Origin: Lepus europaeus
Lineage: Eukaryota > Chordata > Mammalia > Lagomorpha > Leporidae
DNA length: 64,000 bases
Assembly (NCBI RefSeq): GCF_033115175.1
Contig: NC_084838.1
Location: forward strand, 39,721,468 to 39,785,467
Direction: 5' to 3'
The position numbers were made by a program, and so were the translations under genes. Under the pieces are notes generated by a model. It was not told the DNA's origin and did not search any database. It worked only from the letters and a program-made list of their open reading frames with translations. Shown one piece after another: positions 11,669-23,659 of this stretch; the first letter of the stretch is position 1, and each line of letters opens with the position of its first letter.

Positions 11669-11905
11669 TCTTTTTTTTGGGGGGGGGGGGGGGAGATAGG
11701 GGGGTTAAGAGAGAGAGACTGACAGAGAGCAAACTCTGATCTGTTGATTTACTCTCCATCTGCCTGCAATGGGCAGGGCTGAGCCAGGAATCAAAAACAC
11801 AGTCCAGGTCTCCCCCATGGGTGTCAGGAATCCAATTACATTACTTGAACCATCACCACTGCCTTCCAAGATCTGCATTAGCAGAAATTGATCCCTGTGA
11901 AAAAT
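11669..11905 (-). repeat. Lagomorph SINE, type 3, partial, beginning with T8-G15
   Basis: Inverse diverged copy. Its tail side starts with eight T followed by a run of about fifteen G (11679-11693), which is unusual for a SINE tail. Confidence 0.75.
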
Positions 11906-12111
11906 AAGACCGGGAATAAGAGAGGGAGGAGATGTACAGTTCCACACATGTTCCCACAGACTTAACTCCTAAGGGCAAAGCTAAAAAGTTGCCATGAGTC
12001 TCCAAATCCCATTAAGTTGGGTGGTACTAATCCCATCTTACTAGTTAAAGTGATCATTTTAAGTGCATAACTGATCATAAAGATAGGAATAAGAGTCAAA
12101 GAGATCACATA

Positions 12112-12415
12112 TATAAGAAAGCAAGAGTTACAAGAGAGGGGGAGAGACAGAGACAGAGGTCTTCCATCTGCTGGATCACTCCCCAGATGGCCACAACAGC
12201 CAGAGCTGGGCCAGGCCAGAGCCAGGAGCTTCATCAGGGTCTCTCATGTGGGGGTGGCAGGGGCCCAAACACTTGGACCATTTTCCACCAATTTTCCCAC
12301 GCCATTATCAGGGAGCTGAATCGGAAGCAGAGAGCGGGGATACCAATCGGCACTCATATGAGAAGCTGACATTGCAAGAGGAGACTCTACCAACTATGCC
12401 ACAACACTGGCCCCC
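12112..12415 (-). repeat. Lagomorph SINE, type 2
   Basis: agagttacaagagagggggagag at left to ccacaacactggccccc at right. Confidence 0.88.
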
Positions 12416-12419
12416 TCAA

Positions 12420-12825
12420 ATACATCTTTTGAAATGTTTTCTAAATAAATAAGTCTCAATTGGAGTGCAGTTTATTAGTATATAATCAGATTTCTATGGT
12501 TACTCTTTATCAGAAAAATTCAGGTTTGATAATACATAGACAATACAAAGTTTAGTCATCTATCCATAGCTAATTCATACATTAACTGACTTCCAGGCTA
12601 TAATGGAGTGTAAAAAATAACTAGGAAATTATCCAATTTATTCAACCTAATGTTTTACTTTAATAGCTAAAACCATTATTATAACATCTCTAATTCACAA
12701 ATAAATCATAACTATATCTTGACTTTTATTAGAATCCATTAAATATCCCACAAGAAATCCAAAGGTTAATTGCTAATACATACACACATTTAATCAAATC
12801 AAATCAAATGTTTAATTATCACTAC
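12420..12825. other. AT-rich unique intronic sequence
   Basis: No gene or recognisable repeat; a short (AATCA)n-like run at 12792-12807. Confidence 0.5.
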
Positions 12826-13005
12826 TTTTTAAAATGTATTTATTATCACTTTATTTGAAAGGGGGAGAGAGAGACAGATCTTTCATCTATTGGTGCACTC
12901 CCCTACAGCCAGGACTGAGCCAAGCAGAGTCAGGAGCTCAGACTCAATCCAGGTCTCCCACTTGGGAAGCAGGTAACTTAAGTAACTGCTATGCCAAATG
13001 CCCAC
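12826..13005 (-). repeat. Lagomorph SINE, type 3, internally deleted
   Basis: Tail aatgtatttattatcactttatttgaaag and a shortened head atgccaaatgccca; the middle of the element is lost. Confidence 0.75.
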
Positions 13006-13061
13006 TCCAACAAATACTTACTATATGAAAGACTCTGGAGTCCTGTTTAAGATAACTCAAG

Positions 13062-13392
13062 CTGGTGCTGGCATTATGGCACAGTGGGTTAAGCTGCTGC
13101 CCATAACACTGGCATCCCATATGGGCACCAGTTTAATCACTAGCTGCTCTACTTCCAATCCAGCTCCCTGCCAACATGCCTGGGAAAGCAGAAGATGGCC
13201 CAAGTCCTTGAGCCGCTGCACCCATGTGGGAGACCCAGATGGAGTTCCAGGCTCCTGACTTTAGTCTGGCCCAGCCCCAGCCATTGTCGTCATTTGGAGA
13301 GTGAACCAGTGGATGGAAGATCTATCTCACTCTGTCTCTCCCTTTCTCTGTGTAACTCTGCCTTTTCAAATAAAGAATCTTAAAGAAAAAAT
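13062..13392 (+). repeat. Lagomorph SINE, type 2
   Basis: Full-length copy, tggtgctggcattatggcacag to aaataaagaatctt. Confidence 0.9.
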
Positions 13393-13465
13393 AAAAACCA
13401 ACTAAATGTTAAGTTTGAAAAAAATACAACTAAGTGATAAGCTTATTTTGGTACAAAAAATTAAA

Positions 13466-13832
13466 GGGCAAGCATTATAGTGTAATGTGTTAACCCACTG
13501 CCTGCAATACCAGCATCCCATAAAGGTACTGGTTCCAGTCCTGACTCTACTTCCAATTCAGCTCCCTGCTAATGTGCCTGACAAAGCAGCTGAATGTGGC
13601 CCAAGTATCTGGGGCCCTGTCACCCACATGGGAGATCTGGATGTAATTTCAGGCTCCTAGCCTGGGGCTGGCCCAGCCCAGCAGCTGCACCATCTGAGAG
13701 CAAACCAACAGATGGAAAATCAATCCCTCTCTCCCTCCCTCTCTCCCTCCCTCTCTCCCTCCCTCTCTCCCTCCTTCTCTTGATAACTCTGCCTTTCAAA
13801 TAAATCTTAAAACAGCAACAACAACAACAACA
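13466..13832 (+). repeat. Lagomorph SINE, type 2, with (CTCC)n and (CAA)n expansions
   Basis: Pyrimidine tract ctctccctccctctccctcc repeated at 13730-13772; the A tail has become a (CAA)n run at about 13814-13832. Confidence 0.88.
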
Positions 13833-14016
13833 AAACTCTCCTGTAGTATTTGCTACCCAACCAGCATACTGACAGGCCTCACCAAGTAGAAAATTCCACA
13901 CATTTATCTCTCGAGCTTAGTGTACAATGTTCCAACATAACAATTGTCTCTCATTTTACATAAATGGTAGCTATACTTCACCGGAAGTCCATTTACCTCA
14001 CAAATATAGTTTACAT

Positions 14017-14320
14017 CTTTTTTCAAGTTTTTATTTTATTTGAAAGGCAGAGTGACAAAGGTGGAAGAAAGAGAGAAAGAGATCTTCCATCTGCAGGTTT
14101 ACTCCCCAAATGTCTGCAACAGACTGGGCTGTACCAAGCTGAAGCCAGAAGTCAGGAATTCCATTTGGGTCTCCCATGTGGATGGCAGGAACCCAAGCAC
14201 TTGGGACATAATCTGTTGCCTCCCAGGCACATTAGCAGAGAGCTGATCCCAGGTACTCAGATATGAAATGCAGGCATCCCCAGTGGTTGCTTAACCCACT
14301 GTACCACAACACCTGTCCCT
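14017..14320 (-). repeat. Lagomorph SINE, type 2/3
   Basis: Inverse, diverged; tttttattttatttgaaaggcagag to accacaacacctgtccc. Confidence 0.87.
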
Positions 14321-14438
14321 ATTTTATATCTTGATTCAGACTTTATGAATAGTTTCCAGCTACCAAACACTGTAAAAACGATGTTACCTACCATCTGAAT
14401 CTTTAAAACTGCTTAATACTTTCCTATCATTGTCAATT

Positions 14439-14746
14439 GTTTAAAGATTTGTTGACTTATTGATCTGAAAAGCAAAGAGACAGAACAAGAAAGACAGAGA
14501 TCTTCCATCCAGTGGCTCATTCCCCAAATACCCACAACAGCCAGAGCTGGGACATGCTGCAGGCAGGAGCCAAGATCTCCGACCTGGTCTCCCACGTGAG
14601 TGGCAGGGACTCAAGCATTTGAGCTACCATCTGCTGCCTCCCCAAAGCATTAGCAAGAACTTGGACCTGGCTCTACCTCAGGCACTGCCATATGTGAAGA
14701 AGATGAGACAAGTAGCACCTTAACCAGCTGTACCACAACACCTGCC
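14439..14746 (-). repeat. Lagomorph SINE, type 3, with perfect target-site duplication
   Basis: CCTATCATTGTCAATT occurs at 14423-14438 and again at 14747-14762. The duplication is still perfect although the body is diverged. Confidence 0.92.
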
Positions 14747-14846
14747 CCTATCATTGTCAATTTCACTCTCACTCCAACGCAGTCAGACTGGCACAGGTGC
14801 TATCTTACCACAGACGATCCCAAATAAAATTTAGAGACTTACACGT

Positions 14847-15139
14847 AGGGGCCAGCATTTTGGCACAGAAGCTTAAACTGCAGCTTGCAAAACTAGCAAT
14901 CCATATGGGCACTAGTACAAGTTCAGGCTGCTCCACTTCCAAACCAGCTCCCTGCTAACATGCAGGAAAGCAGAATATGGCCCAAGTTCTAGGGCCTCTG
15001 ACACCCACATGGGAGATACAGATAGAGATGAAGGTTCCTGGCCTAACCCCAGCTGTTGCACCCATTTGAGAAGCCAGCAGATGGAAGATCTCTCTTCTTC
15101 TGTCTCTTCCTGTCATTCTGTTTTTCAAATAAATAAAAA
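14847..15139 (+). repeat. Lagomorph SINE, type 2
   Basis: Flanked by AGAGACTTACA at 14833-14843 and 15140-15150. Confidence 0.9.
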
Positions 15140-15263
15140 AGAGACTTACATAAAGATACATATAGGAGACTGAAAATGGAGTTCTCTTAAATCCAAATTC
15201 CTCGATTTTCCATTATACTCTACTTCCTCCCAAGAAAAATGGGAATTTTAATTGTGAATGCAG

Positions 15264-15557
15264 GCCTGGCGTTGTGAGTAGGGGTGAGGCCACCACCTGC
15301 AATGCCAGTATCCCATATGGGCACTGGTTCCCAGCTGCTCCACTTCTGATCCATCGCCCTGCTATTGTGCCTGGGAAAACAGCAAAAAATGGCCTAAGTG
15401 CTTTGGCCTTCAAATCCATGTGAGAGACCAGGAGGAAGCTCCTGGCTTCAGTCTGGCCCAGCCCTGGTCATTGTGGCCATTTGGGGAGTGAACCAGCAGA
15501 TGGAAGACCCCTCTCTGTCTCTCCCTCCATAACTTTGCCTTTCAAATAAATAAATAA
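15264..15557 (+). repeat. Lagomorph SINE, type 2
   Basis: Flanked by AATTGTGA-type repeats (about 15251 and 15556); tail aaataaataaataa. Confidence 0.88.
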
Positions 15558-15674
15558 ATTGTGAGCACTATTAAACAACAACCATAATGTGCTGTTTTAT
15601 AAAACACCTATTATAATGCTGTCTGTGAATATAGAAGAGCACCTCAAAATGTGGGAAAATGGAATTAAAAGACA

Positions 15675-15948
15675 AGTTTAAGGGCAGATGTTTGAACTAC
15701 AAGTTAAAATACCAATTAAGATGCCTGTGTCCTTAGGAGACTGAGTTCAACTCCTGGCTCCAATGCAGGGCCTGGGAAGAAGCAAGTAATGGCTCTGTCA
15801 CCCAAATGAAAGACCTGGATTGAGTTCCTGGCCCCAACCACCAACACAGCCCTGGCTATTGCAGGCATTTGGGGAGTAAATCAGTAGATGGGAGCACTCC
15901 CTCTGCATCTCCAACAAATACACACACACACACTTTTTTTTTTTTAAC
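15675..15948 (+). repeat. Lagomorph SINE, type 3 (old)
   Basis: aagggcagatgtttgaac head; body with cctgggaagaagcaagtaatggctc; ends in (CA)n and a T run (15921-15946). Confidence 0.75.
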
Positions 15949-15989
15949 TTAAGCTCATTTTGGCGCAAAAAACAAATCTGAAATTCACT

Positions 15990-16612
15990 TAGGGACCACC
16001 ATTGTAGTGCAGCAGATTAAGAAGCTTATGATGAGGCCGGCGCCATGGCTCAACAGGCTAATCCTCCACCTAGCAGCGCCAGCACACCGGGTTCTAGTCC
16101 CAGTCGGGGCACCGGATTCTGTCCCGGTTGCCCCTCTTCCAGGCCAGCTCTCTGCTGTGGCCCAGGAGTGCAGTGGAGGATGGCCCAAGTGCTTGGGCCC
16201 TGCACCCCATGGGAGACCAGGAGAAGCACCTGGCTCCTGGCTTCGGATCAGCGCGTTGCGCCAGCCGCAGCACGCCGGCCGCGGCGGCCATTGGAGGGTG
16301 AACCAACAGCAAAGGAATACCTTTCTCTCTGTCTCTCTCTCACTATCCACTCTGCCTGTCAGAAATTTAAAAAAAAAAAAAAAAAGAAGAAGCTTATGAT
16401 GTCAGCTTCCCATATCAGAGTGCTGGTTCAAGTTCCAGCTGCTCCACTTCCAGTCCAGTTTCCTGCAAATGCATCTGGGAAGACAGTAGATGATGACCCA
16501 AATATTGGGCCCCTGCACCCATGTGGGAGACCAGGATGGAGCTCCTGGCTTCAGTCTGGTCCAGTCCTGGTTGTTTGATGCTCTGCCTTTCAAATAAGTA
16601 TTTGTTAAAAAT
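15990..16612 (+). repeat. Lagomorph SINE split by type 1 SINE (outer element)
   Basis: Outer parts at 15990-16033 and 16387-16612. They rejoin across the duplication AAGAAGCTTATGATG (16019-16033, 16387-16401). Confidence 0.93.
16034..16386 (+). repeat. Type 1 SINE inserted in another SINE
   Basis: GC-rich inner copy with the cgccggccgcggcggcc segment and an A-rich tail; perfect 15-base duplication on both sides. Confidence 0.95.
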
Positions 16613-17065
16613 CCACATTTTCTTTCACAAAAGATATTTTCCACGAACTTTCTAAGGACCCTGCATATATTAAGCAAAAAAAAAAAAAGCAGCAGCTACA
16701 GTAAGACTAATTCACAGCTTTGAACGCACAAATCCATCTTCCTCTGAACACTTAACCAGGATTTTCTTCATGTTCCAAAGTACTATCTTGTAGTACAAAT
16801 TTTGTATTTTACAGTTAAGAGTAAAGCAGAAAAACTAAATTCAGCTTTACAGTATATAAAATTACCAATTTCTATAAGTCCAGTGTCCTGATTTATAAAG
16901 TATAAATATAAACAAGTCATTATAAGAATTAAATTATTCATACTACCTGATTACCAGAAAGCTTGGCAAAGAGTAAAGGCTCATTATATGTTAATTTCAT
17001 TTTCATTAATTCTAAGATGGTGGAACATTTTCTCATAATTTAACTACTCTGAAATCAAAATGTAT
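16613..17065. other. AT-rich unique intronic sequence
   Basis: An A run at 16676-16688; otherwise no recognisable feature. Confidence 0.5.
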
Positions 17066-17068
17066 GTT

Positions 17069-17358
17069 ACAGGGGTGGGTGCTGTGATGCATCAAGTTAA
17101 AGTGCCTTATGGTACACTAATATCCCACATCAGAGTGCCAGGTTCAAGGCCCAGCTACTCCTTTTCCAATCCAACATTCTGCTGATCCATCCCAGGGGGG
17201 CAACGGATGATAATTCAAGTGCTTGGGCCATTGCCATGGATATGGGAGACCTGAAAGGAGCTCTGGGCTCCTGGCTTCAGCCTGGGACAGCCCCAGTCAT
17301 TGCAGCTATCTGGGGAGTGAGTCAGCAGTAAGATCTTTCTCCCTTTTTTTCACTTTGC
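17069..17358 (+). repeat. Lagomorph SINE, type 2, tail replaced
   Basis: gggtgggtgctgtgatgcatc head; body intact; the end is interrupted at ttcactttgcc by the inverse SINE that follows. Confidence 0.85.
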
Positions 17359-17673
17359 CTTTTTTTTTTTTCCTTTTTTTGACAGGCAGAGTTAGAGAGA
17401 GACAGAGAGAAAGGTCTTCCTTCTATTGGCTCACCCCCGAAATGGCCAGTATAGCCAGTGCATTGTGCCGATCCGAAGCCAGGAGCCAGGTGCTTCCTCC
17501 TGGTCTCCCATGTGGGTGCAGGGCCCAAGCACTTGGGCCATGCTCCACTGCCATCCCAGGCCACAGCAGAGAACTGGACTGGAAGAGGAGCAACCGGGAC
17601 AGAATCCGGCACCCATATGGGATGCCAGTGCCACAGGCAGAGGATTAACCAAGTGAGCCACTGCACCGGCCCA
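17359..17673 (-). repeat. Type 1-like SINE, inverse, in tail of the preceding SINE
   Basis: T-rich run then tgacaggcagagttagag, ending cactgcaccggccc. Together with 17069-17358 it forms a tail-to-tail inverted pair. Confidence 0.9.
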
Positions 17674-17860
17674 GTATTTTCTTAATAGTACAAAAATACT
17701 GAGGCATTTTATAATCTATGGCATCTTACTGTAGGAGAAATAAAGTACATTATGATAATGATACATGTTCAGGTTGACACCACTCCTCTATACAACCAAT
17801 CCACTTAGAATAAACCAAGTCTCCCAGCATTTCAGATTTACTATGTGTAGAACCAAAATC

Positions 17861-18168
17861 AGGGGCCAACATTGTGGCACAGAGGGTTAAGCTACCACCG
17901 CCTGTGATGCCAGTACCCCCATGGGTACTGGTTCGTGTCCTGGCTGCTCCATGTCCAATCCAGCTCCCAGTTAATGTGCCTTGGGATGCAGAAGATGACC
18001 CAGTCCCTGGGCTCCTACACCCACGCAGGAGACCCAGATGAAGCTCTTGACTCCTGGCTTCAGCCCGGCCCAGCCCCAGCTGTTTGAGTCATTTGGGAAG
18101 TGAACCAGCAGATGGAGGATCTCTCTCTCTAACTCCGCCTTTCAAATAAATCAAATCTTAAAATAACA
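17861..18168 (+). repeat. Lagomorph SINE, type 2
   Basis: Full length; CCACCG insertion in the head after taagcta. Confidence 0.9.
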
Positions 18169-18640
18169 ATAATAATCTCCCCAGCAACTGCATTCTTCCT
18201 GTGTTTCCTTTCTCAACTGAAAATTTTCACTCCATATTTCCTGTCCCTCAAATTTCTATAATCTGTTTTATTGTTTACCTCTACTTTAGAAATTACCAAA
18301 CTGCACCTTGCATCATGTTTGGCTGTATACATGTCTTCCCCTTCTTGGCTCTCAATTTTTTTTTAGGGGAAGGTCTTCTTCTTACTCACTTTTATACACC
18401 AAGAAAGTCTAATTCAACACCTCACCCATAGTTAAGTCATCAACATGTGCACGGAACTGATCACATCCTCTTTGTAAGTTTTAAAATATTTAAGTCCTTA
18501 GAGAGAAAAGGGACGACCCAAGAGTAAAAATTACTATAATTTACAAAGGAATTCCAGACATGATTCAAGGCTTAATTCTCATCAATTCCATGATGTACAT
18601 TGAGTATACACTAATAATTTCATTTAAAAATTGTAGCTTA
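18169..18640. other. Unique intronic sequence
   Basis: CT-rich then AT-rich; no exon-like or repeat signal that I can name. Confidence 0.5.
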
Positions 18641-18959
18641 TGGGGCTGGCGCTGTGGCACAGTAGGTTAAGCCTCTGTCTGCAGTGCCAGCATCCCATAT
18701 GGGTGCCGGTTCTAGTCTCAGCTGCTCCTCCTCTGATCCAGCTCTCTTCAATGGCCTGGGAAAGCAGTGGAGGATGGCCCAAGCGCTTGGGCCCCTGAAC
18801 CCACATGGGAGTCGCAGAAGAAGCTCCTGGCTTCGGCCTGACCCAACCCCAGCCATTGTGGCCATTTGGGGAATGAACCAGCAGATGGAAGACTTCTCTC
18901 TTTATCTCTGCAACTCTTTCAAATAAATAAAAATAAATCAGTTGGAAAAAAAAAAAAAG
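18641..18959 (+). repeat. Lagomorph SINE, type 2
   Basis: First of two direct copies back to back; ends in a 13-A run. Confidence 0.9.
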
Positions 18960-19278
18960 ATGGGGCCAGCACCATGGCGCGCTAGGTTAATCCTCCGCCT
19001 GCGGCGCCAGCATCCCATATGGGTGCCAGTTCTAGTCCCGGTTGCTCCTCTTCCAGTCCATCTCTCTGCTGTGGCCTAGGATAGCAGTGGAGGATGGCCC
19101 AAGTGCTTGGGCCCCTGTACCCGCACGAGAGACCAGGAGGAAGCACCTGGCTCCTGGCTTTGGACTGGCACAGCTCGGGCCGTTGCGGCCATTTGGAGAG
19201 TGAACCAATGGAAGGAAGTCCTTTCTCTGTCTCTCTCTCTCTCTGTAATTCTACCTGTCAAATAAATAAAATAAAAAG
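18960..19278 (+). repeat. Lagomorph SINE, type 1/2 intermediate
   Basis: Begins immediately after the previous copy's A tail; head ggggccagcaccatggcgcgc. Confidence 0.9.
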
Positions 19279-19590
19279 ATGTATTTATTTATTTGAAAGG
19301 CCGAGTTATATAGAGAGGGACAGCCAGAAAGAGAGAGATTCCATCCACTGTTCTTTTCCCAGATGACCACAATGGGCAGAGCTGGGCCAGCCCAAAGTTA
19401 GGCACTTCATCTGGGTCTTCTATGTGGGTGGCAAGGGCCCAAGTATTTGGGCCATCTTCCATTGTTTTCCCAGGTGCATTAGCAGGGAGCTGGATCAGTA
19501 GCAGAGCAGCCAGGATGTGAACCATCACCTACATGGGATGCCAGCACTGCAGGTGATGCCTTAAACCGCTGTACTACAGCACGGCCCCTA
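19279..19590 (-). repeat. Lagomorph SINE, type 2
   Basis: Inverse copy abutting the tail of the previous one (aaataaataaaataaaaag | atgtatttatttatttgaaag). Confidence 0.9.
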
Positions 19591-19614
19591 CTCTCATCTC
19601 AATTTCTGCCCCTC

Positions 19615-19927
19615 CTTTAAAAAAATTTTACTTAAAAGGCAGAGTTACAGAGAGAAAGGGAGAGACAAAGATCTTCCAACCACTGGTTCACTACCAGATT
19701 ACTACAATGGCCAGCATTGGGCTAGCCCAAAGCCAAGAAGCAAGAGCTTCATCCAGGTCTCCCACATGGGAACGGGGTTCCAAGTACTCACAATCTCCCA
19801 CTGCTTTCCCAGGTGCATTAAGAGGGAGCTAGACTGGAAATGGAGCAGCCAGAACATGACCCAGTGTCCATATGGAATGTCAGCTTTGCAGGCGGCAGCA
19901 TAATCCACTGTGTCACAATGCCAGCTC
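19615..19927 (-). repeat. Lagomorph SINE, type 2
   Basis: Second inverse copy in the cluster; cacaatgccagctc head at right. Confidence 0.88.
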
Positions 19928-20186
19928 TAACTTTTCTCTTCTTATAGATTCCTTCCCTCCAGGCTCCACTTAGATTTCATCTTAAGAGCACTTTTCTCTA
20001 GATTGCAAAACTTCTGAATGTGTCGCTTACACTTGTTCACTCCATGTCTTCACAAATACTCATTAACTATCATAGTATGTCTGACCTCACATTTCTCTAA
20101 TAAAATTTCTCTAGTTTTCAAATCCAATGATGTTTTCCTTAATCCTCAACCAGTATCTTCACTTCTAGCTCTAATTATTCCTTGTT

Positions 20187-20502
20187 TTTAAAGATTTATT
20201 TATTTGAATGGAAGAATGACAGAGAAAGAAAGAAATCTTACATCTGCTGGTTTGTTGCCCAAATGACCACAAGAAGCAAGGCTGTGCCAGGCTAAAGCCA
20301 GGAACTAGGAACTCCATCCAGTTCTCTGCCACTTGTGTGGCAGAGGCCCAAGAACTTGGACCATCCTCTACTGCCTTCCCAGACACATTAGCAGGAAACT
20401 GGATCTGAAGCAGAGCAGTAAAGCCTCGAACAGGCACTCCAATATGGGATGCCAGTATCGCAAGCGGCAGCTTAACCCAGGTGTCACAACGCCGGTCCCT
20501 AA
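20187..20502 (-). repeat. Lagomorph SINE, type 2
   Basis: tttttaaagatttatttatttgaatgg to tgtcacaacgccggtccc. Confidence 0.9.
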
Positions 20503-21143
20503 ACATTCCTGTCCAAACTCCCTCTGCTCTGTAACACTCTCCATTTCCCTGCAGTTCTGAGCACACCTACCACTCCCTCAACTACCCACTGGTATACACT
20601 AGAGTTCCTTGGCTATACCACTGACCCCTTTTCCTCCTCTTATGCTCTTTAGGCATTGTTATTCAAGCTAATGGTTCTAGTACCAAATATCTACAACTCC
20701 CAGATATTTATTTCTAACACAGACTTCTGTTAGCTATACTTTTTTTCAGGTGCATTTTCAAGGGTCAACATGTCTTATATGCAACTTACAGATACCATTA
20801 ACTCAATTGAGAACAACTTTCCTTCCTCTTTTGCTTTTATTTTCCCCTCTTGATTGAGAAATCTAGAGTGATTTCCAGCTTCTTGCTTAGATAAATGGAT
20901 GCCACAACATAGGATGAGGGATATTAAAATAAGTACTCATTCTATGCCTGGGACAGCACTAATCTCTTTGATGACAATTATCTCAATGACACTCTGCTAC
21001 AATCCAAGACACTACCTCTCACCCTCACACCCTGTAAGTATGCTCCCTGTTTACAGTGTCACCAGCCATGGCTTCCCACCCTCAGTCCATTCACTACAAC
21101 CACACACCGGCCACTCATAAAACATAGATAAAATAGCACTCCT
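20503..21143. other. Unique or very old repeat sequence
   Basis: CT-rich stretch with weak similarity to old LINE sequence; no confident call. Confidence 0.4.
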
Positions 21144-21144
21144 A

Positions 21145-21374
21145 GGGCCAGCACTGTGGCACAGTGGATTAAGCCTCCACCTGTGGTGCTGGTATTCCAT
21201 ATGGGTGCTGGTTTGGGACACGGCTGCTCCACTTTGAATCCAGCTCCCTTCTAATAGCCTGGGAAAGCAGTGGAAGACGGCCCAAATGTTTGAGGCCCTG
21301 CACCCACGTGGGAGACTCTGAAGAAGCTTCTGGCTCTTAGCTTCAGGATCAGCCCAGCTCCACCATTGCTGCTA
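21145..21374 (+). repeat. Lagomorph SINE, type 2, tail missing
   Basis: Intact head; stops at agctccaccattgctgcta and joins directly to an inverse copy at the matching internal position. Confidence 0.87.
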
Positions 21375-21592
21375 TGCTGATCCGAAGCCAGGAGCCAGGT
21401 GCTTCTCCTGGTCTCCCATGCGGGTGCAGGGCCCATGCACTTGGGCCATCCTCCACTGCACTCCCGGGCCACAGCAGAGAGCTGGACTGGAAGAGGAGCA
21501 ACCAGGACAGATCCAGCACCCTGACCAGGACTAGAACCCGGTGTGCCGGCGCCGCAGGCGGAGGATTAGCCTATTGAGCTGCGGCAGCGGCC
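21375..21592 (-). repeat. Type 1 SINE, inverse, tail missing
   Basis: Starts inside the body (tgctgatccgaagcc) and runs to its head ctgcggcagcggccg. Forms a nearly closed palindrome with 21145-21374. Confidence 0.87.
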
Positions 21593-22139
21593 GTGAGTGG
21601 ATTCCTATGTCCTTTTGTAGACGAAGTCCCTACAAACTTGGCTAAATACCGACAGAAATCAAATAAGTGAGCTGGTCCTCTAAATCATCTTTGTTCCATA
21701 CTGAATCACAGAAAAGCAATTATTTTCCTACTGTCAAAACATCAGCTTCCCCTTGGTTGCTAGGCAGACATTCCTCAATCACTGCCCTCTAGCCTTTTGC
21801 TCCTCAACCTTATTCACAATGGAACTCTATAGAAATCAATAAAGCAAATAGCTGCAAGAGAAAATGAACAGTCCAATGCAATCCATAGGCCTATCTATCC
21901 TGCACAGTCCTGAATAAGTACTTAATGTGCAGAAATACAAGAGAGGCAGCAATAGGAAAAGGCAGATTCTTCTTTCTGGAAATCTCTATTTCCTAATGAC
22001 TAAGAATTGCTTCTCCCTCCTTATGATTCTTTGGAAAAAATAATCTGTAGACACACACCTTAGCCCAAACTTTCTCCTGTCATATTTTTATCTCATATTT
22101 TATCAGCATGGAGGGTCATCAGCACTAAAAAGGAAGCCT
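21593..22139. other. Unique intronic sequence
   Basis: Includes ccccttggttgctaggcagac (about 21750), a half X-box-like motif; nothing else recognised. Confidence 0.45.
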
Positions 22140-22512
22140 GGGGTCGGCGCTGTGGCGTAGTGGGTAAAGCCATTGTCTGCAGCACTGCCATCCCATATGG
22201 GCACTGGTTCGAATCCTGGCTGCTCCACTTTCGATCCAGCTCCCTACTAATGTGCCTGGAAATGCAGTGGAAGATGGCCCAAGTGCTTGGGCCCCTGCAC
22301 ACACAGGGGAGACCCAGATGAAGCTCCTGGCTTCAGACTGGCCCACCTCAGACCATTGTGGCAATTTGAGGAGTGAACCAACAGACAGAAGATTCCTTCC
22401 CTCCCTCCCTCCCCTCTCCTCCCTCTCTCTCTCTCTGCCTCTCTGAAACTCTGCCTTTTAAATAAATAAAAATCTTAAAAAAAAAAAAAAAAAAAGAAGA
22501 AGAAGAAGAAAC
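22140..22512 (+). repeat. Lagomorph SINE, type 2, with (CCTC)n and (GAA)n
   Basis: Full length. The tail A run of about 20 is followed by (GAA)n at 22494-22511. Confidence 0.9.
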
Positions 22513-22874
22513 AGCCCTTGCCCTTATGGCTCTTTTTCCTTTGATTCAGTAGGCCTCTCTCACATGTACCCTGGATGGCTGCTTTTGGGAATGATACTTA
22601 GGAAAGACCATTTCATTTTTACTTAAGACAACAAGTGGGAGAGTGAAATAAAATTTCCTTTATGAAGAACACAAAGTTTTACTACATGCCTATATTTTTA
22701 CTCCATTTCCCCGTAATTACAGAGAAGATCAAAGTAGGAAATGCAAAGCTGATTATCTAACGTTCCTCATCCAAAGCAGCTACATCTAAGTACTGAACAC
22801 AGAAGGAAACAGCTTATTTTTACAAGACCTAGGAAAATGGATTTCATAATTTCCTGTGATAGTTCAGATTTCTT
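22513..22874. other. Unique intronic sequence
   Basis: No feature recognised. Confidence 0.45.
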
Positions 22875-22875
22875 T

Positions 22876-23193
22876 TTCAAAAAGAGAATTATTTATTTGA
22901 AGGGCACAATTACAGAGAAATGGACAAGCTGCAGACAGACTTAGATCTTCCTGCTGGTTTACTCCCCAAATGGCCAGCTGAGCTAATCCGAAGCCAGGAG
23001 CCAGGAGATTTTTCCAGGTCTCCCACATTGGTGCAGGGGCCCAACCACGTGGGCCATCCTCCAACTGCTTTCCAAGGCACATTATCTGGGAACTATATTG
23101 GAAGTGGAGCAGCAAGGAATCAAATTGGCACTCATATGGAATGTTGGCACCACAGGTGGCAGCTTTACCTGCTAAACCACAGCACTGGCCCCA
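22876..23193 (-). repeat. Lagomorph SINE, type 2
   Basis: aaaaagagaattatttatttgaaggg to accacagcactggcccc. Confidence 0.88.
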
Positions 23194-23261
23194 ACATTTC
23201 AAATCTCATCAAGAAATTTTAATTTACTATCTAAATCACTTTTTATAACATAGCTCACCTT

Positions 23262-23593
23262 ACTTTATTATTTTTTAGATTTTATTTTTTTTCATTTGAA
23301 AGTCAGAGTTACAGAGAGAGGAGAGGAAGAGAGAAAGAGAGGTCTTCTATCCGATGGTTCACTTCCCAATTGGCTGCAATGGCCAGAGCTGTGCCAACAT
23401 GGAGCCAGGAGCCTCTTCCGGTCTCCCACATGGGTACAGGGGCCCAAGCACTTGGGCCATCTTCTACTGCTTTCCCAGGCCATAGCAGAGAGCTGGATTA
23501 TAAGTGGAGCAGCTGGGACTCCAACCGGTGCCCATATGGGATGTTGGCACTGCAGGTGATGGCTTTACTTGCTATGCCACAGCACCAGCCCCC
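23262..23593 (-). repeat. Lagomorph SINE, type 2
   Basis: Flanked by CTAAATCACTT(T/C)-TATAAC repeats (about 23231 and 23594), with a long T-rich tail side. Confidence 0.9.
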
Positions 23594-23659
23594 TAAATCA
23601 CTTCTATAACTTAAGTGCCTCCAATTGTTCCCCTACTTAACCCAATCTACACTGTCACT

